A model generated the notes under the pieces. That model was not told the DNA's origin and did no database searches. It was given only the letters and a program-made list of their open reading frames with translations. Positions 24,977-33,962 of a DNA stretch of 53,070 nt are shown here, one piece after another. The stretch is from Candidatus Humimonas hydrogenitrophica (GTDB lineage: Bacteria; Gemmatimonadota; Gemmatimonadetes; Palauibacterales; Palauibacteraceae). The position numbers and the translations under genes were made by a program. How positions within the stretch are numbered: the stretch's first letter is position 1; each line of letters begins with the position of its first letter. The stretch covers positions 1 through 53,070 of the forward strand of contig CANPVD010000064.1 in assembly GCA_947581615.1 (NCBI GenBank), given 5' to 3'.

Positions 24977-26413
24977 CTAGAAGTGGACCGTGACGGTCGT
25001 GGCGAGGAGGTGCCCCAGGAAGTGGAACTCGCCGTTGTTGAGCGCCGCCGTGGGCTGGACCCCCGGCAGCGGGTCCCGGGTCCGTCCACGTCGATTGACC
25101 TGCAGGAGGAGGTTGTAGGCGACGTTCAGGTCCACGTGGGACCCGGCGTGCCATCCGAGCCCCGCCGCGAACAGGCTGCGCCGACCCTCGGGCAGGAGCG
25201 GCGTCACGGTCTTGTCGGGCGATGCCGCCTGGTTCCACGCGTACCCGAGCCGCAGCATCAGCCCGTCGCGAAGTGTGAGCTCGCCCCCCACCCGGACGGC
25301 GCTGGTGTTGTTGTAGTCCTCGATCCGCAGCTCGGTACCGGCGCCGCCCTGGAACTGGATCGGCAGCCGGCCGAACAGGGACCAGTGCGTCCACAGGTAG
25401 TCCGCCTCCAGGCGCAGGCCGTCGATGGGGCGGACGCTGAGCCCTCCGGCGAACTGGTCGGGCATCGTGATCGAGGTCTTGATGCCCTGCGGACCGAGCG
25501 GTCCCTGGAACACGCCCGATCCCTGGATCACGGCGTCCATGGGCGTTCCGGCCGGGACGCCGTACGGGTTGCCAGCCGGCAGGACGAGACCCGTCGAGAC
25601 GGGAGCGAAGGTGGCCTGGCCGTCGTAGTTCAGCGTGACCCGGGTGAGGTACCTGGCTCCCAGGTCGACCCGGTCGGTGAGCCGGATCCGGACCCCGAAG
25701 TTCCCGCCTACGCCCGTGGCCGTGGACGAGCCGAGGTGTCCGCTGGCGAAGGGCGTCTGGAAGGGCACGCCGAGCTGACCGAACAGCGTGCCGGCGGGGA
25801 CGCCCGCCCCGGCCGGCACCGGCTGCGTGGAGAGGTCGAGGAGCTGGTTCAGCTCCACCGTGCTGAGGACGACCGTGAGGCCGGCCCCGATCGAGATCCG
25901 GTCCGTGAGACGCACCGAGGCGGTCGGCTGGAGGTAGAAGGAGTGCAGCTTGCTCTCATAGCCGAGGAACGCCGCCGCGGACGAGTCCGGCCACGAGGTC
26001 TCGAGGCCGTAGGGCGTGTACAGGCCGAGCCCGACCGCGAAGCGATCACCGAAGCCGTAGGCCACGTAGGCGTGCGGGACCGGCAGGAGTCGTCGATTCA
26101 TGTTCGTCACGGCGCCGTTCAGGTCGGCCGTGAACCGGCCGTCGGGCACGATGCCGGTGACGCCCGCCGACAGCGTCAGGCCCTGAACGGCACCGAGCGC
26201 GGCCGGGTTGAAGAACATGGCGGAGCCGTCGTCACAGGGCCGGGCCACGACCGCGGAGGCGGCGCCCATGGCGCAGGTGCTCTGCTCGTACACGCCGAAC
26301 CCCTGCGCGCGCACGGCGGCGGGTGGCGAGGCGAGGAGCAGCAGGAGGGCGGGGAGCAGGGAGAGGAAGCGGCCCGGCGGGTGGGACCCGAGATTCGAAG
26401 GACTTGCGGACAT
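24977..26413 (-). CDS. FadL/OMPP1/TodX-family outer membrane channel
   Basis: 478 residues from ATG 26413, which precedes a clear Sec signal (LLPALLLLLASPPAAVRAQGFGVYEQS). The family takes up long-chain fatty acids or other hydrophobic compounds across the outer membrane. Visible traits are GAASAVVARPCDDGSAMFFNPAAL, the conserved N-terminal hatch region with the NPA motif, VAYGFGDRFAVGLGLYTPYG, and many amphipathic strands. The protein ends in Phe (TTVTVHF), as expected for BAM substrates. It is the first gene of a two-gene unit with the SGNH lipoprotein. Confidence 0.92.
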   Translation of the reverse strand: MSASPSNLGSHPPGRFLSLLPALLLLLASPPAAVRAQGFGVYEQSTCAMGAASAVVARPCDDGSAMFFNPAALGAVQGLTLSAGVTGIVPDGRFTADLNGAVTNMNRRLLPVPHAYVAYGFGDRFAVGLGLYTPYGLETSWPDSSAAAFLGYESKLHSFYLQPTASVRLTDRISIGAGLTVVLSTVELNQLLDLSTQPVPAGAGVPAGTLFGQLGVPFQTPFASGHLGSSTATGVGGNFGVRIRLTDRVDLGARYLTRVTLNYDGQATFAPVSTGLVLPAGNPYGVPAGTPMDAVIQGSGVFQGPLGPQGIKTSITMPDQFAGGLSVRPIDGLRLEADYLWTHWSLFGRLPIQFQGGAGTELRIEDYNNTSAVRVGGELTLRDGLMLRLGYAWNQAASPDKTVTPLLPEGRRSLFAAGLGWHAGSHVDLNVAYNLLLQVNRRGRTRDPLPGVQPTAALNNGEFHFLGHLLATTVTVHF

Positions 26414-26691
26414 CGGACTCCTCGATGCCGGAGTGAACGCCTGACGCTCGCCCTCGAGGTCGGCGCCCGGTCCGGACGTCCGGAGCCGGCGGGACCGCGT
26501 CGGAACCTCGATTTCGATTCGGCCCCGAAAGCTTGCCATGAAACAGGCAGTCGAGCAAGCCACGGGCCCTCCCGCGCCGCGAGGTCTCGGCTGTCCGGCG
26601 GGTTGCATCGCCGGGGCGGTGTGGATACCTGCTGGCCCGGGGGGACCACCCGGGGCGGGGCCCGTGGATCGGATCGGACGGGGAGGCTGCT
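26414..26691. other. Divergent intergenic region, fadL-like / metal importer
   Basis: This 278-bp stretch must hold promoters for both directions. A rightward candidate is TTGCAT at 26603-26608 followed after about 17 bases by TACCTG, which is weak. An inverted repeat GCTTGC/GCAAGC lies at 26531-26536 and 26555-26560. I see no convincing Zur-type palindrome and no gene. Confidence 0.35.
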
Positions 26692-27627
26692 GTGACGCCC
26701 AGCGCGAAGACAGGCCGGTGTGCCGGAGGTCCCCGCCGTGTCGGCGTTCACGGTCGCGGCCAGCGCGCCTTCCGCGGCCTCCGCCCGCCGTCCGTCCTGG
26801 CCCTGCTCGCCGTGGTGGCGGTGGCCGCCTGCGGGAGCGGCGCTCGCTCCGCTGCCGACACCGTTCCCCGCGTGCTGGTGTCGGTGCCCCCCGAGGCCTA
26901 CCTGGTGCGGTCGATCGCCGGGGAGCGGGTGGAGGTGCACGTGCTCCTGCCGCCCGACGCGAGCCCGCACACCTACGAGCCCTCGATGGGGATCGCCCGC
27001 CGTGCGGCCGACGCGGACCTCTACCTCACCGTGGGTCACCCTCGCCTCACGTTCGAGACCAGCTGGGCGCAGGCCCTGGGGAGAATGGGGCACACCCGGA
27101 TCGTGCCGCTCGCGGTGGACTGCGGGGCCCGACCGGACGATCCGCACGTGTGGCTGTCGGCCGTATGCGCGGACACCATGGCCCGGCGCGCGGAGGCCGC
27201 ACTCGAGGGGCTGCTGCCGCCGTCCGCGGCGCCCCTTCTGCGCGCACGTCTCGATTCGACCCTCTCCGCCATGCGCCTCGCGTCGAGCGCGGCCGACTCC
27301 ATCCTGGCGCCGTTCGCGGGCCGGAGCTTCCTCGTCTTCCACCCGGCGTGGGACTACTTTGCGCGGGATCACGGGCTTCGGCAGGTGGCCATCCAGGCCG
27401 GTTCCCGCGAGCCGGGCCCGCGCGACCTGGCGCGCGTTGTCCAGGAGGTCCGGGAGGAGGGGCTCCGCGTGCTGTTCATCCAGCCAGGCATGCCGCGCCG
27501 TGAGGCCGACCGCGTCGCTCGCCAGCTCGGCGTACGGACGGAGATCCTGGATCCACTCGCGGAGAACTGGCCGGCGCTCGTGGTGGACGTGGCCCGCGCG
27601 CTCCGGGATGCGTGGGCGACCCCTTGA
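26692..27627 (+). CDS. ZnuA-type metal-binding lipoprotein (ABC importer)
   Basis: 311 residues from GTG 26692. A long basic n-region is followed by LALLAVVAVAACG, a lipobox. The mature part matches cluster A-I metal-binding proteins: VSVPPEAYLVRSIAGERVEVHVLLPPDASPHTYEPS. Candidate ligand residues are His in SPHTYEP, His in DPHVWLS, His in FHPAWDYF, and Asp/Glu near the C-terminus. It lacks the long His-rich loop typical of ZnuA, so zinc versus manganese cannot be decided. The following ABC gene overlaps its 3' end by 16 bp. Confidence 0.88.
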   Translation: MTPSAKTGRCAGGPRRVGVHGRGQRAFRGLRPPSVLALLAVVAVAACGSGARSAADTVPRVLVSVPPEAYLVRSIAGERVEVHVLLPPDASPHTYEPSMGIARRAADADLYLTVGHPRLTFETSWAQALGRMGHTRIVPLAVDCGARPDDPHVWLSAVCADTMARRAEAALEGLLPPSAAPLLRARLDSTLSAMRLASSAADSILAPFAGRSFLVFHPAWDYFARDHGLRQVAIQAGSREPGPRDLARVVQEVREEGLRVLFIQPGMPRREADRVARQLGVRTEILDPLAENWPALVVDVARALRDAWATP

Positions 27628-28388
27628 CCGCCTCACCGCCGGCTGTGTCCTTCGAAGGTGTGTGGTTCTCTTACGGCTCCCGGCCGGTGCTGGACGACGT
27701 GACCTTTCAGGTGGAGCGCGGGGCCTTCCTGGGCGTTCTCGGGCCCAACGGTGGCGGGAAAACGACCCTTCTGAAGCTTGTGCTGGGCCTCCTGAAGCCG
27801 GATCGCGGGCGGGTTCGGGTGCTGGGTCTCCCGCCCAGGGGGGCGCGGGGGCGGGTGGGCTACGTGCCGCAGTACACGCGGTTCGACGCCGACTTTCCCA
27901 TCCTGGTCCGCGACGCCGTGCTGGTGGCGCGCCTCGGCCGCGGCCGACCCTGGGGACCCGCGTCGGCCGAAGACCGGGAGGCAGCCGACCGGGCGCTCGA
28001 GCAGGTGGCGCTGGCCGGTTTCGCGGAGCGGCCCATCGGGGAGCTTTCGGGGGGGGAGCTGCAGCGTGTCCTCGTGGCCCGCGCGCTGGCCGTCGAGCCC
28101 GAGATTCTCCTCCTGGACGAGCCGACGTCGAGCGTGGATCCCCGGGTGGGCCGGACGCTCTACGAGCTGCTCGAGCAGCTCGGCCCCGGCATGACGCGCA
28201 TCCTCGTGTCTCACGATGTCGGCGTCCTCAACCGGCACGTGGACAGCGTGGCCTGCGTGAACCGAAGCGTGTGGTACCACGGGCACGGGACGATCACGCC
28301 CGAGCTCCTGGAGGAGGCCTACGGGGAGCCCATGGACGTCGTGGCCCACGGCCACCGGCTCCTCGAGGCCCACGAGGACGCCCGTTGA
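27612..28388 (+). CDS. Metal ABC transporter ATPase (ZnuC-like)
   Basis: 258 residues. Walker A is GPNGGGKTT at about 44-52. The Q-loop is in VGYVPQYTRFDADFP, the signature is LSGGELQRV, Walker B is ILLLDEPTSSVDP, and the switch His is in VSHDVG. The VPQ...D.DFP region is typical of Mn/Zn importer ATPases. GTG 27612 is used; TTG 27624 is a possible alternative. The stop overlaps the permease start by TTGA. It should energise import of the metal delivered by the upstream binding lipoprotein. Confidence 0.92.
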   Translation: MGDPLTASPPAVSFEGVWFSYGSRPVLDDVTFQVERGAFLGVLGPNGGGKTTLLKLVLGLLKPDRGRVRVLGLPPRGARGRVGYVPQYTRFDADFPILVRDAVLVARLGRGRPWGPASAEDREAADRALEQVALAGFAERPIGELSGGELQRVLVARALAVEPEILLLDEPTSSVDPRVGRTLYELLEQLGPGMTRILVSHDVGVLNRHVDSVACVNRSVWYHGHGTITPELLEEAYGEPMDVVAHGHRLLEAHEDAR

Positions 28389-29218
28389 GCGGCGCTCTCG
28401 CGCTCCCGTTCTTCCAGGACGCCCTGGTGGCGGGCCTGCTGGCGGCCGTGGCCTGCGGCGTCATAGGCAGCTACGTGGTGGTCAAGGAGATCGCGTCCAT
28501 CTCCGGTGGGCTCGCCCACGCCGCCTTCGGGGGCGTGGGGCTCGGCTACCTCCTCGGGTTCGATCCGATGCTCGGGGCTGTCGGCTTCGGGTTGGCCTCG
28601 AGCGCCGGCATAGGGCTAGCCTACAGCCAGCACCGCCGGGGGCTCGAGACGCTCATCTCGATGGTGTGGGCCGTCGGCATGGCGCTCGGGGTCCTGTTCA
28701 TCGCCATGGCGCCGGGCTACGCCCCGGATCTGACGGCCTACCTGTTCGGGAACATCCTGCTGGTGTCGCCCACCTACCTGGTGTTGGCGGGGGTGCTGGA
28801 CGTGGCGATCCTGGCCTCCGCGACGCTCCTCCACCGCCCCCTGCAGGCGATGGCGTTCGACGAGGAGTTCGCGGAGGTCGTGGGGGTCCCCGTGCGGCTC
28901 CTCCTGCTGCTCCTCCTGGCGCTCACGGCCCTCACGGTGGTGCTCCTCATCCGGGTCGTCGGGGTCATCCTGGTCATCGCTCTTCTCACGATCCCCGCCG
29001 CCGCCGCGCGGCCGTGGGCCCGAACGCTGCCCCGGATGATGGTCCTGGCCACCTTGCTCGGAGGGGCCAGCAGCGTGGTCGGTCTGTGGGCGGCGTGGTG
29101 GCTCTCGGTGGGACCGGGGATCGACCTCCCGACCGGCCCCCTGATCGTGCTGGTGTCGGCCCTCCTGTACGGCGTGTCCTGGGCAGCGCGATCACTCACC
29201 GCAGCAGGAGACGCCTGA
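28385..29218 (+). CDS. Metal ABC transporter permease (ZnuB-like)
   Basis: 277 residues from TTG 28385, overlapping the ATPase stop. It is hydrophobic, with about eight membrane segments. ABC-3 family motifs are VACGVIGSYVVVKEIASISGGLAHAAF near the start and GVILVIALLTIPAAAAR later in the protein. It should form the membrane channel of the metal importer. The next gene starts in the sequence TGATG, directly at this stop. Confidence 0.92.
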   Translation: MSGALALPFFQDALVAGLLAAVACGVIGSYVVVKEIASISGGLAHAAFGGVGLGYLLGFDPMLGAVGFGLASSAGIGLAYSQHRRGLETLISMVWAVGMALGVLFIAMAPGYAPDLTAYLFGNILLVSPTYLVLAGVLDVAILASATLLHRPLQAMAFDEEFAEVVGVPVRLLLLLLLALTALTVVLLIRVVGVILVIALLTIPAAAARPWARTLPRMMVLATLLGGASSVVGLWAAWWLSVGPGIDLPTGPLIVLVSALLYGVSWAARSLTAAGDA

Positions 29219-30450
29219 TGGATCGCCTGGCCGGCTGTGTGGCGTCTGCGCTGGTGGCGCTCCCCTTCCTGGCCACCGTCGTTCGCGCCCAACAGCCCGG
29301 AGCCGCCGACGGCGATCGACCCAGGGTCCGCGACGCGGGGATCGTGATCGGAGCGCTCCCTCCGGGCCCCCTGGACGCCATCACCGACGTGCGGGGCGTG
29401 CGCGTCGGACAGGTGACGGTGTGGAGCGGGGATTCGCTGCGCACCGGGGTGACCGCCGTTCTCCCACACGCGGGCAACCTGTTCCGCGACAAGGTGCACG
29501 GGGCCATGGTCGTCGGGAACGGGTTCGGCAAGCTCATCGGCCTCTCGCAGGTCAACGAGCTCGGCTGGATCGAGACGCCGATCCTCCTCACGGGGACGCT
29601 GAGCGTGTGGCGGGCGGCGGACGCCCTGGTCGACACGATGCTGGAGATCCCCGAGAACCGAGACGTGGTGTCGATCAACCCGGTGGTGGGCGAGACGAAC
29701 GACGGCTGGCTCAGCGACATCAGGGCCCGGCCCATCACGCCCGAGGAGGTGCGGGAGGCGCTGCGACGGGCGCGCGGCGGGCCGGTAGAGGAGGGGAGCG
29801 TGGGCGCCGGCACGGGCACGCGCGCCCTGGGATGGAAGGGCGGCATCGGGACCGCGTCCCGGGTCGTCCCGGCCGGGCGGGGCGGCTACACGGTGGGCGT
29901 CCTCGTGCAGACCAACTACGGAGGCCGGCTGCGGATCGTCGGGTACCCGGTGTGGCGCGACCTCGGCACCAGCCCCGACGAAGTCTCCGCCCGACCCTCC
30001 GGGGCCCGCCGGCAGGCCGGCGTGGCGGCCCGGACAGCGCCCCCGGCCGAGGGACCCTACCGCGACGCAGACGGGGGCGGCTCGGTGATGATCGTGGTCG
30101 CCACCGACGCTCCCCTCCGGCACCTGGGGCTCACCCGGCTGGCGCGGCGGACGTTCCTCGGCATCGGACGCACCGGCTCGTGGATGTCCAACGGGTCGGG
30201 TGACTACGCCATCGCCTTCTCGACGCGCCGGGACTCGACGCCGCCGGTGGAGGACGGCCGCGACCTCTCGGCCCTGTTCGAGGCCGTCGTCGAGGCCACC
30301 GAGGAAGCGGCCCTCAACTCCCTGTTCCGGGCCACGACGGTGACCGGCTACCGCGGGCGGACGACCCAGGCCCTGCCGGTGGAGCGGGTGCTCGGCATCC
30401 TCCGCGAACACGGGCTGCTCCGCCGGACCGGGGAGGCCGGGCCGGAGTGA
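29218..30450 (+). CDS. Secreted P1-family (DmpA/BapA-type) peptidase
   Basis: 410 residues with the signal peptide LVALPFLATVVRAQQ. The family is Ntn-hydrolase-like and self-cleaves before a nucleophilic Ser; that Ser is expected in MSNGSGDYAIAF. Other landmarks are ITDVRGVRVGQVTVW, TGVTAVLPHAGNLF, GNGFGKLIGLSQVNELGWIETPILLT, VGETNDG and GSVGAGTGTRALGWKGGIGTASR. Members are aminopeptidases acting on D-amino-acid or beta-peptides. The gene is translationally coupled (TGATG) to a metal importer, an unexpected partner. The substrate is unknown. Confidence 0.9.
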   Translation: MDRLAGCVASALVALPFLATVVRAQQPGAADGDRPRVRDAGIVIGALPPGPLDAITDVRGVRVGQVTVWSGDSLRTGVTAVLPHAGNLFRDKVHGAMVVGNGFGKLIGLSQVNELGWIETPILLTGTLSVWRAADALVDTMLEIPENRDVVSINPVVGETNDGWLSDIRARPITPEEVREALRRARGGPVEEGSVGAGTGTRALGWKGGIGTASRVVPAGRGGYTVGVLVQTNYGGRLRIVGYPVWRDLGTSPDEVSARPSGARRQAGVAARTAPPAEGPYRDADGGGSVMIVVATDAPLRHLGLTRLARRTFLGIGRTGSWMSNGSGDYAIAFSTRRDSTPPVEDGRDLSALFEAVVEATEEAALNSLFRATTVTGYRGRTTQALPVERVLGILREHGLLRRTGEAGPE

Positions 30451-30537
30451 AGTGGGGGGGAACGGCGGAGCCGTCCCGTCGCCGGCCGGTGCATGGCCTG
30501 CGCCCCGGTGCGACACGCCGCCCCGGGGCCGGCCCGC
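30451..30537. terminator. Possible bidirectional terminator between convergent genes
   Basis: A GC-rich stem (GGGaACGGC-GGA-GCCGTCCC) follows the P1 peptidase stop at about 30458-30477. There is no T-run. It separates two convergent genes, so a termination role is possible but weakly supported. Confidence 0.3.
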
Positions 30538-31302
30538 TCAGGGGCGCTCCGCGCCATCGCCGACCGGCCGCCGTCGGGCCCGGTCGATGGCTTCCCGGAC
30601 CCGCGCCGTGAGCCGCGCCACGTCCTCCGGGTCCCCGGCGTCGCCGTCGGCCTCCACCGGCTCCAGGATCCGGATCACGGCTCGCGCCCTGCCGAACACG
30701 ATCGAGCCCTTCGCGAGGGCGCGCCGTGTGCCGGTGAGCGCCAGCGGGAGGATCGGTGAACCGGTCTCGAGCGCCAGGCGGAAGGCGCCCTCGTGGAAGG
30801 GCAGGAGCTCCGGCGTAGGGGCACGCGTGCCCTCGGGGAAGATGATCACGGGCACGCCCCGCCACAGCCACTCGCGTAGACGCTCGTAGGCCCGCTTGCG
30901 GCTCTTGGCGTCCCTGCGCCGGACGGCCACGTCCCCGACCAGGCGCATCATCAAGCCGAGGAAGGGTGTGCGCAGGATGGCCCGCTTGGAGAGCCACTTC
31001 ATCTCCCAGGGGAGGCACCCGACCAGGACCACGTCCGCCATCGACTCGTGGTTGCACACGACCACGTACGGCACGGACCGGTCGCGGGGGAGCCGACCCT
31101 CGAAGCGCACGCTCCAGAATGGATTGACCCGGATCGCCGCGCGCGCGCACAACCGGAACAGGCGTCCGGCGGCCAGGCGCCGGCGGTCCCAGGGCGCCGT
31201 GCACGCCCACACGACCGTGACCATGGGAGTCCAGGCCACGACGAGCAGCGCCCACAGGGTCCACACGAGCGCCGAGACGATGAGGGAGGCGAGGCGACGC
31301 AT
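30538..31302 (-). CDS. 1-acylglycerol-3-phosphate acyltransferase (PlsC-like)
   Basis: 254 residues from ATG 31302. An N-terminal membrane segment (VSALVWTLWALLVVAW) is followed by the acyltransferase motifs. NHESMAD is the catalytic H-x4-D, and IIFPEGTRAPTPEL is the substrate-binding FPEGT block. LPFHEGAFRLALETGSPILPLAL is also typical. The family acylates lysophosphatidic acid in phospholipid synthesis. A second acyltransferase of the same superfamily lies at 33198-33962, beyond the ETF-QO gene. Confidence 0.9.
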   Translation of the reverse strand: MRRLASLIVSALVWTLWALLVVAWTPMVTVVWACTAPWDRRRLAAGRLFRLCARAAIRVNPFWSVRFEGRLPRDRSVPYVVVCNHESMADVVLVGCLPWEMKWLSKRAILRTPFLGLMMRLVGDVAVRRRDAKSRKRAYERLREWLWRGVPVIIFPEGTRAPTPELLPFHEGAFRLALETGSPILPLALTGTRRALAKGSIVFGRARAVIRILEPVEADGDAGDPEDVARLTARVREAIDRARRRPVGDGAERP

Positions 31303-31434
31303 CTCCGGATGAGGATGGGCTCGCGGCGGGACGTGGGCAATCGGCGATTCGGCTGGACGAGGCCGCGAAGCCGGGATATCGTGCACGCCGAGCGAACGGC
31401 CGCGGTGCCGGTCGCGGCCACCGCACCTGCCGAT

Positions 31435-31440
31435 GGAGGA
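31435..31440 (+). promoter_or_regulatory. Ribosome binding site deciding the ETF-QO start
   Basis: GGAGGA lies 10 bases before ATG 31451 and overlaps the upstream in-frame ATG 31433, so the second ATG is favoured. Confidence 0.6.
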
Positions 31441-31450
31441 CCGAGCACCG

Positions 31451-33148
31451 ATGAGCCGAGCCGGCGATACAGGACGATCCGGGGCACCGGGCGGCGAGTT
31501 CGTCCCGGCCGATTTCCAACCACCCCTGCCGCGGGATCGACTCCTCCGCGACGAGGCTCCCGGCGAGGACGCCGTGCCGCTCGACGTCCTGTTCGTGGGC
31601 GGAGGGCCGGCGGGACTGGCGGGAGCCATCGAGCTGGCCGGGCTCGTCCGGGCCGAGAGGGAGGAGGGCGGTCCGCTCGGCGACCTCGAGATCGGCGTGC
31701 TCGAGAAGGCCTCCACGTTGGGCGAGCACTGCCTGTCCGGCGCCGTCGTGCACCCGGGGCCCTTCCGCGAGCTGTTCCCGGACGTGTCCCCCGAGGATCT
31801 GCCCTTCCGTCGTCCGGCGCCGCCAGACCGGGTCTACTACCTGGGCGAGAGCGGCCGCGTGCGGCTTCCGACGCCTCCCACCATGCACAACAGTGGCAAC
31901 TATGTGGCCTCGATCTGCGAGATCGTGCGCTGGATGGGAGAGCGCGCCGAGGAGCTGGGCGTCAACGTGTTCACGGGCTTTCCGGCGGACTCTCTCCTGG
32001 TACAGGACGGCGCCGTGGTCGGGGCGAGGACGACGCCGGGCGGTCTGACCCGCGAGGGCGGGCCCGGGAGCGGCTACATGCCGCCGACCGACGTGGCGGC
32101 GCGCGTGACCGTGCTGTCGGAGGGTACCCGCGGCTCCCTGACCTCGGCGTGGCTGGAGTGGCAGGGCATCGAGTCCTCCAACGCGCAGATCTACGCCCTG
32201 GGCGTCAAGGAGCTGTGGCGGGTTGGGACCACGCTCGACACGGTCATCCACACCCTGGGCTGGCCGCTCCCCCCGGACGCGTTCGGGGGGAGCTTCGTGT
32301 ATCCCATGGGCGAGGATCTGGTGGCCGTAGGGCTCGTCGTGGGACTCGACTATCCCAGCGCCGGACTGGACGCGCACGTCCTCCTCCAGCGGTTCAAGAC
32401 GCACCCCCTGGTGGCCTCCATCCTGGAGGGTGGTGAGATCGAGGAGTGGGGCGCGAAAACGATCCCGGAGGGCGGCTTCTACGCCTTGCCCGAGCGCCTG
32501 CACGGCGACGGCCTGGTGGTGGTGGGGGACGCCGCGGGTTTCGTGGACGTCGCTTCCCTCAAGGGCATCCACTATGCCGTCCATTCGGGCATGCTCGCGG
32601 CCCGGGCCGTGTTCCGGGCGCTTCAGCAGGACGACGTGTCGGAACGCGCCCTGTGTCCGTATGACGAGGCCATCCGGGACAGCTTCATCGCGCGCGACCT
32701 CTATCGCACGCGGAACATGCGGCTGGCTTTCAAGGAGGGCGGGCTGTACCGGGGCGGCCTCAAGGCCGCGGTGATGACGCTGACCGGGGGATCGTTCCCT
32801 GCAGGCCGCATTCCCGCCGAGGAGGACGCTCTCGCGCCCCGCTCGTCAGGCCGAGAGGCGGAGTTCGCCCCCGACGGAGACCGAACCTTCTCCAAGGAGG
32901 ATGCGGTCTACCGCTCTGGCAACACGACGCGGGACGACATTCCCAGTCACCTGGTCGTGGGAGAGGACGTCACGGGCCAGGTGGCCGACTTCTACGCTCA
33001 CATGTGTCCGGCCGGCGTCTACCAGCGCGACGGGGATCGGCTGGTCGTGAACGCGCCCAACTGTGTGGACTGCAAGGCCACCGATGTGCTGGGCCCTCGC
33101 TGGACGCCGCGCGAGGGAGGAAGCGGTCCCGGCTACCAGCGGATGTAG
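31451..33148 (+). CDS. Electron transfer flavoprotein-ubiquinone oxidoreductase
   Basis: 565 residues. It should pass electrons from ETF (fatty-acid and amino-acid oxidation) through FAD and an Fe-S cluster to quinone at the inner membrane. The FAD dinucleotide motif is VLFVGGGPAGLAGAIEL. Family blocks are LEKASTLGEHCLSGAVVHP, EWGAKTIPEGGFYALP, GDAAGFVDVASLKGIHYAVHSGMLAA and the C-terminal PREGGSGPGYQRM. In the cluster region Cys519 (CPAGVY), Cys538 and Cys541 (NCVDC) are present. The fourth cysteine of the usual C-x2-C-x2-C pattern is Thr544 (CKATD). No etfAB is in the window. Confidence 0.93.
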   Translation: MSRAGDTGRSGAPGGEFVPADFQPPLPRDRLLRDEAPGEDAVPLDVLFVGGGPAGLAGAIELAGLVRAEREEGGPLGDLEIGVLEKASTLGEHCLSGAVVHPGPFRELFPDVSPEDLPFRRPAPPDRVYYLGESGRVRLPTPPTMHNSGNYVASICEIVRWMGERAEELGVNVFTGFPADSLLVQDGAVVGARTTPGGLTREGGPGSGYMPPTDVAARVTVLSEGTRGSLTSAWLEWQGIESSNAQIYALGVKELWRVGTTLDTVIHTLGWPLPPDAFGGSFVYPMGEDLVAVGLVVGLDYPSAGLDAHVLLQRFKTHPLVASILEGGEIEEWGAKTIPEGGFYALPERLHGDGLVVVGDAAGFVDVASLKGIHYAVHSGMLAARAVFRALQQDDVSERALCPYDEAIRDSFIARDLYRTRNMRLAFKEGGLYRGGLKAAVMTLTGGSFPAGRIPAEEDALAPRSSGREAEFAPDGDRTFSKEDAVYRSGNTTRDDIPSHLVVGEDVTGQVADFYAHMCPAGVYQRDGDRLVVNAPNCVDCKATDVLGPRWTPREGGSGPGYQRM

Positions 33149-33197
33149 TCCGATCGCATCGGAGGGACTCCGGGAGCCCCGGGGGAGGGGGACCAGG

Positions 33198-33962
33198 ATG
33201 GGCGAAGCCTACGAGGCCGAGCACCGCGGTCGTCTCTTCCACCTCGTGTGGCCGACGGCCAGCTACCTGTTCACGAACGCCACGGCCGCCGTGGGCGCCT
33301 TCCTGTTCTTCGTCCTCAACCGCACGACGGTCATCGGACGCGAGCGGCTGCCGCAGGGCCGGAACACGCTGCTGGTCTCCAACCACCAGACGATGATCGA
33401 CAGCTGGCTCATCGGCATCTCGGCGTTCTACCCACAGTCGTGGTGGCGCCCGTGGCTCATTCCGTGGAACCCGGCGGCGAGGGAGAACTTCTTCAAGAAC
33501 CCGCTCCTCGCTCTGTTCTCGGATCTTTGGAAGGCGATCCCGATCCGCGAGGGTCGACGGGACTACAGGGCGCTCTACCGGATGCTCCGGGCCCTGCGCG
33601 AGGGCGTGATGATCCTGTTCCCCGAGGGGACGCGCAGCCGCGACGGGAGCATCGGGCCGGGCCGGCCGGGTGCCGGACTCCTGGCGCTGGGCACGGGAGC
33701 CTCGGTGGTCCCGGTGACCATCGACGGGATGGACCGCGTGCTCCCGATCGGCCGCATCGTGCCGCGGGTGGGCCAGCGGGTGTACGTCTACTTCGGGGAC
33801 CCGATCGACTACTCGGACTTCGAGGACCGTCCGCGCTCCAAGGAGACGGCGCAGGAGCTCGTGGACCGGGTGATGGACGTCCTGAGGGCCCAGCAGCGGG
33901 CCCTGCGGCGGATCAAGGCGGGAGCGGCCCCGGAGCCGCCCCCGCCGACCGCGTCGGGCTAG
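33198..33962 (+). CDS. PlsC-family acyltransferase
   Basis: 254 residues from ATG 33198 after a GGGGGAGGGG tract. Motifs are LLVSNHQTMIDSW (H-x4-D), FKNPLLALFSDLWKAIPIREGRRDY and ILFPEGTRSRDGSIGPGRPGAG. The C-terminal tail is charged, then Pro-rich. It belongs to the lysophospholipid acyltransferase superfamily; the exact acceptor is not clear. It follows ETF-QO by 49 bp and is probably co-transcribed with it. Its TAG stop shares the palindrome CTAG with the stop of the convergent rocD gene. Confidence 0.87.
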   Translation: MGEAYEAEHRGRLFHLVWPTASYLFTNATAAVGAFLFFVLNRTTVIGRERLPQGRNTLLVSNHQTMIDSWLIGISAFYPQSWWRPWLIPWNPAARENFFKNPLLALFSDLWKAIPIREGRRDYRALYRMLRALREGVMILFPEGTRSRDGSIGPGRPGAGLLALGTGASVVPVTIDGMDRVLPIGRIVPRVGQRVYVYFGDPIDYSDFEDRPRSKETAQELVDRVMDVLRAQQRALRRIKAGAAPEPPPPTASG

